Origin: an uncultured Clostridium sp.
GTDB lineage: Bacteria; Bacillota; Clostridia; TANB77; CAG-508
DNA: 64,000 nucleotides
Direction: 5' to 3'
Assembly: GCA_947570695.1 (NCBI GenBank)
Contig: CANOVB010000003.1
Span: 62,001-126,000 of the forward strand
Shown: positions 36,717-46,367 of the stretch, piece after piece
How positions within the stretch are numbered: the stretch's first letter is position 1
How the letters are laid out: every line of letters starts with the position of its first letter
Translations under genes and position numbers: made by a program
The notes under the pieces: model-generated
Database searches by the model: none
What the model was told of the DNA's origin: nothing
Seen by the model: the letters and a program-made list of their open reading frames with translations, nothing else

Positions 36717-36736
36717 AGTGCCCTCTTTTGTTTCTT

Positions 36737-39700
36737 TTATAAATCTTTATTAAATTTTGTTTTTGGATAAAGATTATCACCTAATAATTCTTCTTCAATA
36801 CGTGCTTCTTCTTTTTGTCTTTCTCTTTCTAATTCTTTATTTCTTTTACTTGCTTCACGTATTTTTTTCTTTTCTTGTCTTTCCATTTTCTTTTGGTCTT
36901 GAACATGTTTTTTCATCATTGCTTTTTCATATCTTTGCTGTTCTCCAAAATCTTCTAATTTTTTAGTTCTTGCTGTTACCACTTCTTGTTCTAATTCTTC
37001 AACACTTTTAATTTTTACTTGGTCTATTTCAACATTATTAAAATATTCTTTTAATTTTTCCTTATTATTTCTAGCCATTGTTCTAATGTCATCTTTTTCA
37101 AATTCAGTTTGATTTACTGGATTTGTTTCTGATAAACTTAATTTTTCCTTGTATCTATAAACATTAAAAGTTTTTGAATTAAATTTATTTTCATAATAAT
37201 CTGCAAATCTTTTCATAACTAATTTATCAGTAAATTTCATTTCAGATGATTTCCATATATTATTTATTTGATATTCAATTTCAATATCTTGCTTTTTTAA
37301 ATCAAGTTTTCTAAGATTTTGACATCTTGATATGTAATCTTTCTTTCTTTCTCCTGGTAATCTATCATACTCTTTTACCATACATCTTACATAAGCTTCT
37401 GCTTTATTTGATGCCATTTTTCTTTCAAGCCATACACAATCGTCATAATCTGATAAAGTTGTATATATTAATGTATCTACTCTTTTTGCTTGTTTTTTTG
37501 TTAGTCCATATAAAAACATTAATCCTTCAACTCTTCTATTTAATAAATATGCTGAATAGTGAGCTTTTACAAAGCCATCTACTTTATCTATTCCTCTTAC
37601 TAGTTTTTCTGTAAAACAATATTTATTAAATGCTCTACAAACGCCACTATCTGCATTTACTATTACTAATATTGTTTCTTCATTAATTTCATTTTCTGAA
37701 CTTGCATTTCTACTATTTTCTAGTGCTTTTTGTATATCTTTTAAAGAATCTGAATTATTTATTCTTTTATTTAGTTTTGAAGGTTTAATATCTGCTTCTT
37801 CTATTACTGGTCCTTCTCCAGCTTCTTCTACATATATTCCTTTTTCATATTCTTCTTTTTCTCTTAGTTTATTTTTTCTAATATCTCTAATTTTATCTGT
37901 TATTACAAGTTTTGCATTTTTAACGAAATCAAAAATATTATTTCTTCCATTTGATTGATTTTCAAAAACTTCTATTCCAAAAGGTGTTTTTGATGCTTCT
38001 ACTTCTGGTACTCCATTTTTAGTTTCTGAATAAGTTCCTTCTTCATACTTTTCTTCTGTATACTCTTCTTTTTTATCAATTTCCATTCCAGGTATTGTTT
38101 CTTGTTCTCCGCCTTCGATTTCTTCTACCTCAGATATTTTTTCTTCTTTCACTCCTACTGCTACTTTTACTGGAGTATTTATATTTATTTGTTCATTTTC
38201 TACTTTTGTTTGAACATTTACACTATTTGGATTTGCTACCTTTATTCTCTCTTCAGTCTGCAAAATTACTGTATTTGCATCTTTTTTACCATCTAACAAT
38301 AATTTTTCTTTTTTTCTTTCTTTTATTTTTTCAATATTTTTCTTTACAAATCCTATAAATTTCTTTGAAGCGTCAATTAATAATATAATTCCTTGTTTAG
38401 TTTTTACTAATACTGCTTTTGAAATTATCTTTATTTTATTTAATACTTCTCTCTTATCTATACCTTTTCCTGTTACTTTTTCTTTAATTTTTACTTTATT
38501 AATTATTACTCCAGATATTTTTCCGCCAACATTTTGTATGTCTTTTTTAGTACTCCATAAATCATCTTTTTTAGTTCTTTTATAATCTGTTACAATAACT
38601 GTTGAATTTGCTATTCTTGTTAGTATTAATGAATCTACTGTTGTTAATGCTGGTGTTCCATCTATAATAACTACATCATAAAATATGCTTAAATCTTTTA
38701 TCATTTCTGCCATTCTTGGTAATGCAAGTAATTCTGATGAATTAGGTGGCTTTGTTCCAGCTGTAATTAAATTTAAATTTTTAATTGCTGTTTCATTTAT
38801 ATATTTATTTATAAGTTCATTTATTTCCGTTCCATTTGAGTCTAAATTTGATAAATAATTTGATACACCTAAGTTGTTAGGAATATTAAAAATTTTTCCT
38901 TGTCTTCCTGTATTCATATCAGCATCAATTAGTATTACTTTTTTTCCAACTTCAGCAAAACTTACTGCCATATTAGCTGATATGTAGCTTTTTCCTTCAC
39001 CTTTATGTGGGCTTGTTACTAATATAATGTTTTTTCCTTTATTTTTTACATTTATAAATTGTATATTTGATCTAAGTTCTTTAAATCTCTTTGATATTAT
39101 AGATTTCTCGTTTTCATAAGCAATTAATTCTGATTTTGCTTTTCCTGTATTTTTCTTTCTGGAATTTAATGGAATAGATATTAAATTCTTTAAAGCTATT
39201 TCAGCTTCAATATCTTTACTGTTTTTTATCATTTTATCTATTCTCATTGAAAGTATTATATATATTAAGCTTAAACATACTCCTCCTACCATTGATGCTA
39301 TTGTTCCAATAACTATAGGAAGAATTTGAATTTCTTTTACTATATGTGCTGAATCAACAATATATATTTCTGTATTTCCAAAAGTTTGCTTTATCTTTTC
39401 AGAAAATATGTTTACAATTTCTTCAGCAATTTTAGCTGCAGTTTCAGCTTCAATATATTTTACTTCAACTTTTAAAGTATCCGAATCTGATATTCTTTTT
39501 ACTTCAATTCTTTTATGTATTTCTTTATTTTTCATATTCAAGTTCAAATCATTTTTTACTTTTTCTATTGTTGATTCACTTTTTATGATTTCTTCTAAAG
39601 TTGAAACTATATTACTTGATAATTCTAAATTACCATTATTCTTTGTATTTTCTTCTGCGTCTTTTTCAATGTTTAATAATAGAATAGTGGTTGATGCCAC

Positions 39701-39811
39701 ATACTCTTTGGGTATAAAGCAAATAGAGCATACTACTCCAAGTAATATACATATTAACATTATTGAAATGATATATACTCTTTTTTGTTCTAATTTTTCC
39801 AAAAATAACAT
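36737..39811 (-). CDS. Wzz/CpsC-CpsD fusion: polysaccharide co-polymerase with tyrosine-kinase ATPase and long C-terminal extension
   Basis: 1024 residues from the ATG at 39811 (GAGGG at suitable spacing). A Wzz chain-length domain with membrane helices near 11-31 and 165-185 is followed by a BY-kinase domain: Walker A SPHKGEGKSYISANMA, Walker A-prime VILIDADMN and Walker B VVIIDGTPAL. After about residue 430 comes a Glu/Lys-rich linker, then an unrecognised domain (about 700-900) and a basic coiled coil to the end. No C-terminal tyrosine cluster is seen. It probably controls surface polysaccharide export; the C-terminal half is unexplained. Confidence 0.82.
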   Translation of the reverse strand: MLFLEKLEQKRVYIISIMLICILLGVVCSICFIPKEYVASTTILLLNIEKDAEENTKNNGNLELSSNIVSTLEEIIKSESTIEKVKNDLNLNMKNKEIHKRIEVKRISDSDTLKVEVKYIEAETAAKIAEEIVNIFSEKIKQTFGNTEIYIVDSAHIVKEIQILPIVIGTIASMVGGVCLSLIYIILSMRIDKMIKNSKDIEAEIALKNLISIPLNSRKKNTGKAKSELIAYENEKSIISKRFKELRSNIQFINVKNKGKNIILVTSPHKGEGKSYISANMAVSFAEVGKKVILIDADMNTGRQGKIFNIPNNLGVSNYLSNLDSNGTEINELINKYINETAIKNLNLITAGTKPPNSSELLALPRMAEMIKDLSIFYDVVIIDGTPALTTVDSLILTRIANSTVIVTDYKRTKKDDLWSTKKDIQNVGGKISGVIINKVKIKEKVTGKGIDKREVLNKIKIISKAVLVKTKQGIILLIDASKKFIGFVKKNIEKIKERKKEKLLLDGKKDANTVILQTEERIKVANPNSVNVQTKVENEQININTPVKVAVGVKEEKISEVEEIEGGEQETIPGMEIDKKEEYTEEKYEEGTYSETKNGVPEVEASKTPFGIEVFENQSNGRNNIFDFVKNAKLVITDKIRDIRKNKLREKEEYEKGIYVEEAGEGPVIEEADIKPSKLNKRINNSDSLKDIQKALENSRNASSENEINEETILVIVNADSGVCRAFNKYCFTEKLVRGIDKVDGFVKAHYSAYLLNRRVEGLMFLYGLTKKQAKRVDTLIYTTLSDYDDCVWLERKMASNKAEAYVRCMVKEYDRLPGERKKDYISRCQNLRKLDLKKQDIEIEYQINNIWKSSEMKFTDKLVMKRFADYYENKFNSKTFNVYRYKEKLSLSETNPVNQTEFEKDDIRTMARNNKEKLKEYFNNVEIDQVKIKSVEELEQEVVTARTKKLEDFGEQQRYEKAMMKKHVQDQKKMERQEKKKIREASKRNKELERERQKEEARIEEELLGDNLYPKTKFNKDL

Positions 39812-40075
39812 TTTTTTATCCCTCGCATATAAAATAAAAGACACAAATAATAGACCCTTCATCAATACTTGTATCTTTTGTAAACTTAAATTCATTTATC
39901 ATTATAGCAGATTTTTTGAAACATTTCAATACTTTTACGTAATTTTAATGTTTTTGCATAAAATTATTTTTAAATTTTATGTAATCTTTACCAAATATTA
40001 AAAAATCAATTTGTTATAAGTATATTTTGCTTTCTATTTGATATGTCTATTTTTTATTAATAATACATTGTTTTT

Positions 40076-40104
40076 TTGACTAAGTTACATAATTATGATA
40101 TAAT
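40076..40104 (+). promoter_or_regulatory. Near-consensus promoter of the G+C-rich gene
   Basis: -35 TTGACT (40076-40081), exactly 17 nt, -10 TATAAT (40099-40104). The promoter is A+T-rich like the host, although the gene it drives is not. Confidence 0.75.
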
Positions 40105-40117
40105 TTACTTTGTACCT

Positions 40118-40132
40118 ATACACCACGTGTAT
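40118..40132 (+). promoter_or_regulatory. Palindrome in the leader of the G+C-rich gene
   Basis: ATACAC-CAC-GTGTAT, 14 nt past the -10 box and just before the SD (AGGAGGA). The position suits a repressor operator or a small RNA hairpin. Confidence 0.4.
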
Positions 40133-40152
40133 CTCAATAGGAGGAGATTAAC

Positions 40153-40791
40153 ATGCTTAAACTAGACAAAGCCCAAAACGAATCCAATATCTTGAAACAT
40201 GGATTCATTCGCCTCTGCCAAAAAAAAGAGGTCCAAAACATTGTTTTTCCTGAATGGGAGGACATGGGACTTCTGGGTATGATGTTCCGTCAGTGTGTAT
40301 GCACCAAAGAACAGCCTGATGGTCACATCTACGACGAGAACAATTATCAGGTTGTGCTCCGCATTCTGGATGGAAAAGTCCTCATCTCTGGTCGTCCTGA
40401 CTGCTACTGCTGGAAAATCGAAAAGCTGAAGCAAGTTAAGAATATCAGAGATATTGGCATCAACTCGCCAGGCGCACTTCTTTCCCTCGCCTACGTTTTG
40501 CATCAAATCGAAGATAGCAGAGAAAAAGCCCTCATCTCCGATTTCTTTTGCGGCCTTCGGCGTGATTTGCTACTGGTTATTACCCCTGCTGAAATGCGCA
40601 AATGTATTGAAATCACTGGTGAAATGTACGCCAGTGGTATTACTCATTGCGTAAATCAGTGGGAAGAGGTAGACGAGAAAGGTCTCGCTGAAGCTACGCC
40701 TCTCTCGGTTGGCGACTTTGTCATTGTTAACGACCAAGGAATTTACCGCATTGGGAAGGAAGAATTTAACCTGACCCATATTCTGATGTAA
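40153..40791 (+). CDS. G+C-rich orphan gene, unknown, probably horizontally acquired
   Basis: 212 residues with a strong SD. Base use (many CTG, CGC, GCC, GTC codons) is unlike every neighbour, roughly balanced G+C against very low in the window. The protein is soluble, with five cysteines including RQCVCTKEQ and DCYCWKIE, a segment GINSPGALLSLAYVLHQIE and a C-terminal SVGDFVIVNDQGIYRIG. I recognise no family. It has its own promoter, palindrome and terminator, is on the strand opposite its neighbours, and no integrase or repeat ends are visible. Confidence 0.8.
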   Translation: MLKLDKAQNESNILKHGFIRLCQKKEVQNIVFPEWEDMGLLGMMFRQCVCTKEQPDGHIYDENNYQVVLRILDGKVLISGRPDCYCWKIEKLKQVKNIRDIGINSPGALLSLAYVLHQIEDSREKALISDFFCGLRRDLLLVITPAEMRKCIEITGEMYASGITHCVNQWEEVDEKGLAEATPLSVGDFVIVNDQGIYRIGKEEFNLTHILM

Positions 40792-40855
40792 AAATGATAT
40801 CATCATCACTTAAGTATGCCAAAAATCTCAAATTTGCCTCTAATTATAGGCAAGC

Positions 40856-40892
40856 AAAAACCCGGTTCTACTGCCTGTAGAGCCGAGTTTTT
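40856..40892 (+). terminator. Terminator of the G+C-rich gene
   Basis: AAAAACCCGGTTCTAC pairs with GTAGAGCCGAGTTTTT, allowing two G-U pairs. A small hairpin (GCCT ... AGGC, 40836-40851) precedes it. Confidence 0.8.
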
Positions 40893-40922
40893 GCGTAATA
40901 TAGATTTCCATTAAAACACTAA

Positions 40923-40945
40923 AAGCACACTTTTTTAGTGTGCTT
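40923..40945 (-). terminator. Terminator of the LPYAG protein gene
   Basis: AAGCACAC / GTGTGCTT around TTTTTTA, about 28 nt past the stop on the minus strand, with TTTTAG following. Confidence 0.65.
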
Positions 40946-40972
40946 AAATTTTATTATTTAACTTCACCTTAA

Positions 40973-41362
40973 TTAAACATTATAGTCTGATACTTTTTTA
41001 TAAGCATATATTGCTGATGCAGCAAGTGCTATTACAACAAATATTACTGTTGAATTTGAACCTGCATAAGGTAATCTTCCAGTATTATTATAACTTGAAG
41101 TATTTTTTGCAGTATTATTTGTAACATTTACTTTTCCTACAGTATTTGCTGAAGCATTATTTACAGTGTTATTTTTATTATCTGTTATTGCTCCTACAGC
41201 ATTTGTATTATTTACAGCTTTTGGTGAAATAACTGCTCCACCTCTATTTGTGTTTGTATTTGTAAGATCAGTAGCAAGTGAAGCTACATTTCCTACCACT
41301 AATGTTATTAAAGTAATAATTACTAAACTTATTAATATCTTTTCTTTACTTAAATTTACCAT
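40973..41362 (-). CDS. Small secreted Asn/Thr-rich protein with LPYAG sorting-type signal
   Basis: 129 residues. Signal peptide about 1-30. The mature part is low-complexity Asn/Thr/Val/Ala (31-94). The C-terminus is LPYAG (97-101), a 19-residue hydrophobic segment and a basic YKKVSDYNV tail, the layout of a sortase signal in which Ala replaces the usual Thr. The sortase at 28300-28899 is the likely partner. The SD (GGGAG) precedes the ATG. Possibly a wall-coat or spacer protein. Confidence 0.8.
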   Translation of the reverse strand: MVNLSKEKILISLVIITLITLVVGNVASLATDLTNTNTNRGGAVISPKAVNNTNAVGAITDNKNNTVNNASANTVGKVNVTNNTAKNTSSYNNTGRLPYAGSNSTVIFVVIALAASAIYAYKKVSDYNV

Positions 41363-41479
41363 TTTTCCATCTCCCTATTACTTAACATCTGTTCATATTA
41401 TAACATATAGTATTTTTTTAATGCAAGTTTTTTTGACATTTTTTTATTTTGTAACACAATTGTAATATTGTGTTCAAAT

Positions 41480-42574
41480 TTATACATTAAATCTAAATAA
41501 AACTATATCTCCATCACGCATTATATACTCTTTTCCTTCTGAACGAACTAGCCCTTTTTCCTTTGCCTGTACCATTGATCCGCCAGCTGAAATTAAATCA
41601 TCAAATGAAATAACTTCTGCTTTTATAAAACCTCTTTCTATGTCTGAATGTATTTTTCCAGCGGCTTGTGGTGCCTTAGTTCCCATTTTTATTGTCCATG
41701 CCCTTACTTCTGGTTCTCCAGCTGTTAAAAAAGACATTAGTCCTAATAGTTTATAACTTGCTTTTATTAGTTTATCTAGTCCTGACTCTTGTAGTCCTAA
41801 TGCTGATAGCATTTCTTCTTTATCCGCTTTTTCTAAGGAACTTAATTCTTCTTCTATTTTCACACAAAGTGGTATAACTTCTGCACCTTCAGTTTTTGCA
41901 AATTCTTGTACTCTTCTTACATTTTCATTATTACTACAATTCTCAATTTCATCTTCTGAAATATTTGCAACATATAAAACTGGTTTTATTGTTAATAAAA
42001 AGCTTTCTTTTAGAACTTCTTTTTCTTCATCAGTGTATGATATCGTTCTAGCACATTTACCACTATCTAATACTTGCTTTACTTTTTCTAATGTATCTAT
42101 TTCAAATTGATATTTTTTATCTGCTTTTAAAAGTTTTTTTGCTCTTTCTAGTCTTTTTTCTATTGTTTCCAAATCTGCAAAAATTAATTCAAGATTTATT
42201 GTTTCTATATCACGAATTGGATCTATACTTCCATCAACATGAACTATATTTGAATTATCAAAACATCTTACAACTTGTAAAATACTATCTACTTCTCTAA
42301 TATGTGATAAAAATTTATTTCCTAATCCTTCACCTTTACTTGCTCCTCTAACAAGTCCAGCTATATCTACAAATTCTACAACAGCATTTGTAATTTTTTG
42401 TGGATTGTAAATTTCTGCCAATTTTTCAAGTCTTTCGTCTGGAACTGCAACTACTCCTACATTAGGCTCTATTGTACAAAACGGATAATTAGCGCACTCA
42501 GCTCCAGCTTTTGTTATACTATTAAATAATGTACTTTTTCCAACATTTGGAAGTCCAACTATTCCTATTTTCAT
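41480..42574 (-). CDS. ychF: Redox-regulated ATPase YchF (OLA1 family)
   Basis: 364 residues. GIVGLPNVGKSTLF P-loop, an Obg-like G domain with NYPFCTIEPNVG, VDIAGLVRGASKGEGLGN, and the C-terminal TGS domain ending VQAKEKGLVRSEGKEYIMRDGDI. YchF binds ATP rather than GTP and associates with ribosomes and stress responses. Confidence 0.96.
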   Translation of the reverse strand: MKIGIVGLPNVGKSTLFNSITKAGAECANYPFCTIEPNVGVVAVPDERLEKLAEIYNPQKITNAVVEFVDIAGLVRGASKGEGLGNKFLSHIREVDSILQVVRCFDNSNIVHVDGSIDPIRDIETINLELIFADLETIEKRLERAKKLLKADKKYQFEIDTLEKVKQVLDSGKCARTISYTDEEKEVLKESFLLTIKPVLYVANISEDEIENCSNNENVRRVQEFAKTEGAEVIPLCVKIEEELSSLEKADKEEMLSALGLQESGLDKLIKASYKLLGLMSFLTAGEPEVRAWTIKMGTKAPQAAGKIHSDIERGFIKAEVISFDDLISAGGSMVQAKEKGLVRSEGKEYIMRDGDIVLFRFNV

Positions 42575-42605
42575 ATTTATTCCCTTCTTTACATTATTTT
42601 ATAAA

Positions 42606-42681
<76 letters not shown>

Positions 42682-42828
42682 ATCTTTCTTAACATTTTTT
42701 ATAATTTATTTTTTATTTCTTATTTCTTTACAATCGCACTACGTGCAGCTCCGCTTCTCATACAAAACTAGAAAACATCAAAAAATAAAGTAAAATTTTA
42801 TTTCACTCTATTTTAATAATTTATTTTA

Positions 42829-43470
42829 TTATATGTCACTTTCTAAAATTGCTTTATTTGCTTTTTTTCTAATTCTTTGAATTGCATTATCTATTGACTT
42901 CACAGGAGAATTAAGCTTGCTTGCTATATCTACATAACTTTCTCCTTGTATGTATCTATTTAAAACTTGTTTTTCAAAAAAACTTAAGTTTTCATCTATT
43001 CTATTTTCTATAAATTCAAAATATTCTCTTTTTGTTATTGTTTCTAATGGGTCTTCAACAAATTTTGTATCTAGAATTTCCATAACACTATCATCACCTT
43101 CATCATAAGCTGCCGTATTAAGTGAAAATGAAGAATTAAGTGGTATATGTTTTTGTCTAGTTGAGGTTTTTATTGCTGTAATTAATTGTCTTTCTATACA
43201 TAAATTTGCAAAAGTTTTAAAAGAATTATTTTTTTCTAAATCAAATGATTTTATTGCTTTAAATAATCCTATCATCCCTTCTTGAATCATATCGTCACTT
43301 TCAGCACCAATCAAAAAGAATTTATTTGCTTTCATATTAACAATATTCCTATATTTCTCAAGCAAATAATCTTGAGCCTTCAAATCACCTAATCTTACTA
43401 ATTCTATTAGTTTTTCATCTGAAGTATTTTCATATTTATTGTTAAAAGAATATACGTTTTTTGTATGCAT
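42829..43470 (-). CDS. sigH: RNA polymerase sporulation sigma factor SigH
   Basis: 213 residues. Region 2 (about 20-95; DDMIQEGMIGLFKAIKSFD, FKTFANLCIERQLITAIK) and region 4 (about 155-210; FEKQVLNRYIQGESYVDIAS, KSIDNAIQRIRKKA). The length and the phrases LIELVRLGDLKAQDYLLEKY match the Spo0H/SigH family, which starts sporulation. The GGAGG is about 15 nt from the ATG, a long spacing. It lies downstream of rny. Confidence 0.92.
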   Translation of the reverse strand: MHTKNVYSFNNKYENTSDEKLIELVRLGDLKAQDYLLEKYRNIVNMKANKFFLIGAESDDMIQEGMIGLFKAIKSFDLEKNNSFKTFANLCIERQLITAIKTSTRQKHIPLNSSFSLNTAAYDEGDDSVMEILDTKFVEDPLETITKREYFEFIENRIDENLSFFEKQVLNRYIQGESYVDIASKLNSPVKSIDNAIQRIRKKANKAILESDI

Positions 43471-43547
43471 ATATTTTCTTTAAGACCTCCTGTGCTAGTT
43501 ATGAAAGTATTATATGTTGAAAACCTTTTAATGTCAAGTATTGTAAC

Positions 43548-43577
43548 AAAAAAAGACAGACAAAATCTGTCTTTTTT
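43548..43577 (-). terminator. Terminator of rny
   Basis: AAAAAGACAGA-CAAAA-TCTGTCTTTTT with T-runs on both sides, 8 nt past the rny stop. Confidence 0.85.
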
Positions 43578-43584
43578 CACCATA

Positions 43585-45126
43585 TTATTTTGCATAATCA
43601 ATTACTCTAGATTCTCTTATTACATTTACCTTAATTTGTCCTGGATATTCCATTTCATTTTCTACTTTTTTTGCAACTTCTCTAGCCATTACAACCATAT
43701 CACTGTCAGATACTTTTTCTGGTTTTACAATCAATCTAACTTCACGTCCAGCTTGAATTGCAAATGATTTTTCAACACCATCAAAAGAATCTGCAATTTC
43801 TTCAAGTTTTTCTAATCTCTTAATATATGATTCTAATGTTTCTCTTCTTGCTCCTGGTCTTGAAGCTGAAATTGCGTCTGCTGCTTGTACTAATACTGCT
43901 TCTAAGGTAAGTGGTTCAACATCTCCATGATGTGCTTCTACTGCATTTATTACACTATCATTCTCTTTATATTTTTTAAGAATTTCAACACCTAATTCAA
44001 CATGTGTTCCTTCCATATCATGGTCTAATGCTTTTCCTAAGTCATGTAACAATCCTGCACGTCTTGCAATTTTAGAATTTATACCTAATTCTTCTGCCAT
44101 AATTCTAGCTAAATTTGAAACTTCTATAGAATGGTTTAAAACGTTTTGTCCAAAACTTGTTCTATATTTTAACTTACCAATTAACTTAATTATATCTGGA
44201 TGAAGGTTATTAACACCAGTTTCTAAAGCTGCTCTTTCTCCTTCTTCTTTAATAATAGCTGCAACTTCTTCTTTGGCTTTTTCTACCATTTCTTCGATTT
44301 TAGCTGGGTGTATTCTTCCATCTTCAATTAATTTTTCTATAGCAATCCTTGCAACTTCTCTTCTTAATGGGTCAAATCCTGAAATAATAACTGCTTCTGG
44401 AGTGTCATCTATTATTAAATCAATTCCAGTAAGTGTTTCTAATGTTTTTATGTTTCTTCCTTCTCTACCAATAATTCTTCCTTTCATTTCATCATTAGGA
44501 AGTGAAACTACTGAGACTGTTGTTTCTGATGTATGATCTGCAGCACACTTTTGTATTGCAAAACTTATTATTTCTCTGGCATTTTTTACAGCATCTTCTT
44601 TTGCTTTAGATTCTAAATCTCTAATCATCATTGCTTTTTCATGAGTTATTTCTTTGTTTAAATCGCTTAATAATTGTTGTTTTGCCTGTTCTTGTGATAA
44701 ACCTGAAATCCTTTGTAATTCTTCTAATTCCTTTTTGTAAAGTTCTTCTAGCTCTTCTCTTTTTTGTTCATTTTCTGTGAATTTCTTTTCTAGTTCTTTT
44801 TCTTTTCCATCAAAAACAGTAATTCTTTTTTCTAAATTTTCCTCTTTTTGAATTATTCTTCTTTCTTGTGCTTGAATATCGCCTCTTCTTTCTTTAATCT
44901 CTTGATCTAAATCATTTCTAATTAATAGTACTTCTTCTTTAGCTTTAATCAATTCTTCTTTCTTTAAATTCTCTGCTTCTATTTTTACGCTTTCAATTAA
45001 TCTTTTAGCCTCACTTTCTGCACTTTGAATTTTAGATTCTGCAATTCTTCTTCTAATAAATACCCCAACAGGTATAAAAATTACAGCTGAGATTAGAACA
45101 GTGGCAACAATAATTAAAATTTGCAT
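43585..45126 (-). CDS. rny: Ribonuclease Y
   Basis: 513 residues. An N-terminal membrane helix (about 3-24), a long charged coiled coil (30-200), a KH domain ([19 protein letters not shown]), and an HD domain ([15 protein letters not shown] and [11 protein letters not shown]). It is the membrane-bound endonuclease that starts mRNA decay in many Firmicutes. It is upstream of sigH. Confidence 0.96.
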   Translation of the reverse strand: MQILIIVATVLISAVIFIPVGVFIRRRIAESKIQSAESEAKRLIESVKIEAENLKKEELIKAKEEVLLIRNDLDQEIKERRGDIQAQERRIIQKEENLEKRITVFDGKEKELEKKFTENEQKREELEELYKKELEELQRISGLSQEQAKQQLLSDLNKEITHEKAMMIRDLESKAKEDAVKNAREIISFAIQKCAADHTSETTVSVVSLPNDEMKGRIIGREGRNIKTLETLTGIDLIIDDTPEAVIISGFDPLRREVARIAIEKLIEDGRIHPAKIEEMVEKAKEEVAAIIKEEGERAALETGVNNLHPDIIKLIGKLKYRTSFGQNVLNHSIEVSNLARIMAEELGINSKIARRAGLLHDLGKALDHDMEGTHVELGVEILKKYKENDSVINAVEAHHGDVEPLTLEAVLVQAADAISASRPGARRETLESYIKRLEKLEEIADSFDGVEKSFAIQAGREVRLIVKPEKVSDSDMVVMAREVAKKVENEMEYPGQIKVNVIRESRVIDYAK

Positions 45127-45295
45127 AATTACATTTACCTCTTTTCTATTAAATTTTCAATGTACAACAAAATTATTTCATAAATTCATTTAATTATTTA
45201 TATAATTTATATTGTATTTTAACCTACATTACTATTTTATATGTATTATTGTAAACTGTCAAGTTTTTTCGTCATAGATTACATAAAATTTAAAA

Positions 45296-45330
45296 ATTAC
45301 TCTAAAAAAACTTTATTTTTTTAGAGTAAT
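45296..45330 (-). terminator. Terminator of the ABC/ATP-grasp operon
   Basis: Perfect 15-bp stem ATTACTCTAAAAAAA / TTTTTTTAGAGTAAT with a 5-nt loop, about 57 nt past the ATP-grasp stop. Confidence 0.7.
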
Positions 45331-45387
45331 TTTATTATAAATAAACTTTATCGATTATTTTTATTATAAAAACTTTCTAGTTTTTAA

Positions 45388-46338
45388 CTAAATTTCAAAC
45401 ATTTTATCTACAGCTTTTGAATAAATATTTTTTACTATTTCATAACCTCCTGGAATAATTTCTGAAAATTTATTCATACAAACACTTGCATTTATCTCCA
45501 TAACATATATTTTCTTATCAGAAGTTACCGCAATATCAACACTTGCAAATTTAATATTTATTGCATTTCCTGCATTAACTGCAATTTCTTTTACTTTATC
45601 TATAAACTCATCATTTTCATCTACTAAAATTGGTTCTGCTCCATTATTTAAATTATGTTTCCAAGATATAGTAATTTCTTCTTTTTCCTTTGGAATATAT
45701 TTTAAATCTAAATCTTTAGATATATCAATTACTATTTTTCCTTCTTTTTCTTTTTTTTGTATAAGTTCTTTTAAACTTTTTTTTCCATCACCTGTAACAT
45801 ATGGTTTTCTTTTTTTATAAATATATAAAATTTCACCACATAAATATATTACTCTATATTCAAAATCAATATCTAAATATGGACATGCACTTAATGTATC
45901 ATTGTTTTCTTCAAATAGTTTTCTAACTATATTTTCAATTTCTTTTTCTGTTTTACAAATATATACATCTTTTCCTTCATAAGAGTCATTAGCTTTTATA
46001 ACAATCTTAAAATTATTTTTGGCTAATAATTTTTTTGCCTCTTCAATAAACTCATTTTCATAATATACACTTCTTGTTTTAGGATTAAAAATCATTTTAT
46101 GCTCTATTGTTGGAACATCATTCGCTCTTAATACTTCAAAGCTTGCAAATTTATCTCCAGCAATATTATATGAAATTGCACTATTTAGATCAAATTGATA
46201 CCTCATTATATAATGAGTTTTATTATCTTTTTTTAATTCTTTAATCCATCCATAAGAAAGATTTTTTTGCTCAATATCTTTTTCCATACATATTTCATTC
46301 ATTATTTTATAAAATGGTTTTTGTTTTAGTGCTTCCAT
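45388..46338 (-). CDS. ATP-grasp ligase-like protein
   Basis: 316 residues. ATP-grasp features: KNNFKIVIKANDSYEGKDVY (nucleotide Lys), YLDIDFEYRVIYLCGEI, VTGDGKKSLKELI and the metal-binding ASVDIAVTSDKKIYVMEINAS. The VTGDGKKSLKEL phrase is shared with cyanophycin synthetase/RimK-type ligases that add amino acids to a carboxyl end. The substrate is unknown. It follows the ABC-transporter pair by 29 nt, probably as one operon. Confidence 0.8.
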   Translation of the reverse strand: MEALKQKPFYKIMNEICMEKDIEQKNLSYGWIKELKKDNKTHYIMRYQFDLNSAISYNIAGDKFASFEVLRANDVPTIEHKMIFNPKTRSVYYENEFIEEAKKLLAKNNFKIVIKANDSYEGKDVYICKTEKEIENIVRKLFEENNDTLSACPYLDIDFEYRVIYLCGEILYIYKKRKPYVTGDGKKSLKELIQKKEKEGKIVIDISKDLDLKYIPKEKEEITISWKHNLNNGAEPILVDENDEFIDKVKEIAVNAGNAINIKFASVDIAVTSDKKIYVMEINASVCMNKFSEIIPGGYEIVKNIYSKAVDKMFEI

Positions 46339-46367
46339 AAGTAACTTTTATTCCTCTCTTTTAGTAT

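Larger units (their letters stand above)
36380..36736. other. Gene-poor interval rich in inverted repeats
   Basis: 357 nt. Three hairpins at 36441-36482, 36495-36531 and 36533-36554, a strong terminator at 36615-36653, and a long-range stem at 36677-36725 that encloses a possible 17-codon ORF. The 5' end holds the leader of the 34985 gene. Confidence 0.6.

Noticed and set aside
40162..40506. 114-residue minus-strand ORF within the G+C-rich gene
   Set aside because: No SD or promoter, and G+C-rich sequence has fewer chance stops on both strands. The plus frame has promoter, SD and terminator.
42715..42770. Possible RNA gene in the tRNA-sigH interval
   Set aside because: It contains a G+C-richer patch (GCACTACGTGCAGC) but no convincing tRNA or long stem; only a short GCAC/GTGC pairing.
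43407..43601. 64-residue minus-strand ORF overlapping the sigH start and the rny terminator
   Set aside because: It runs through the rny terminator hairpin and overlaps sigH in another frame without its own SD.
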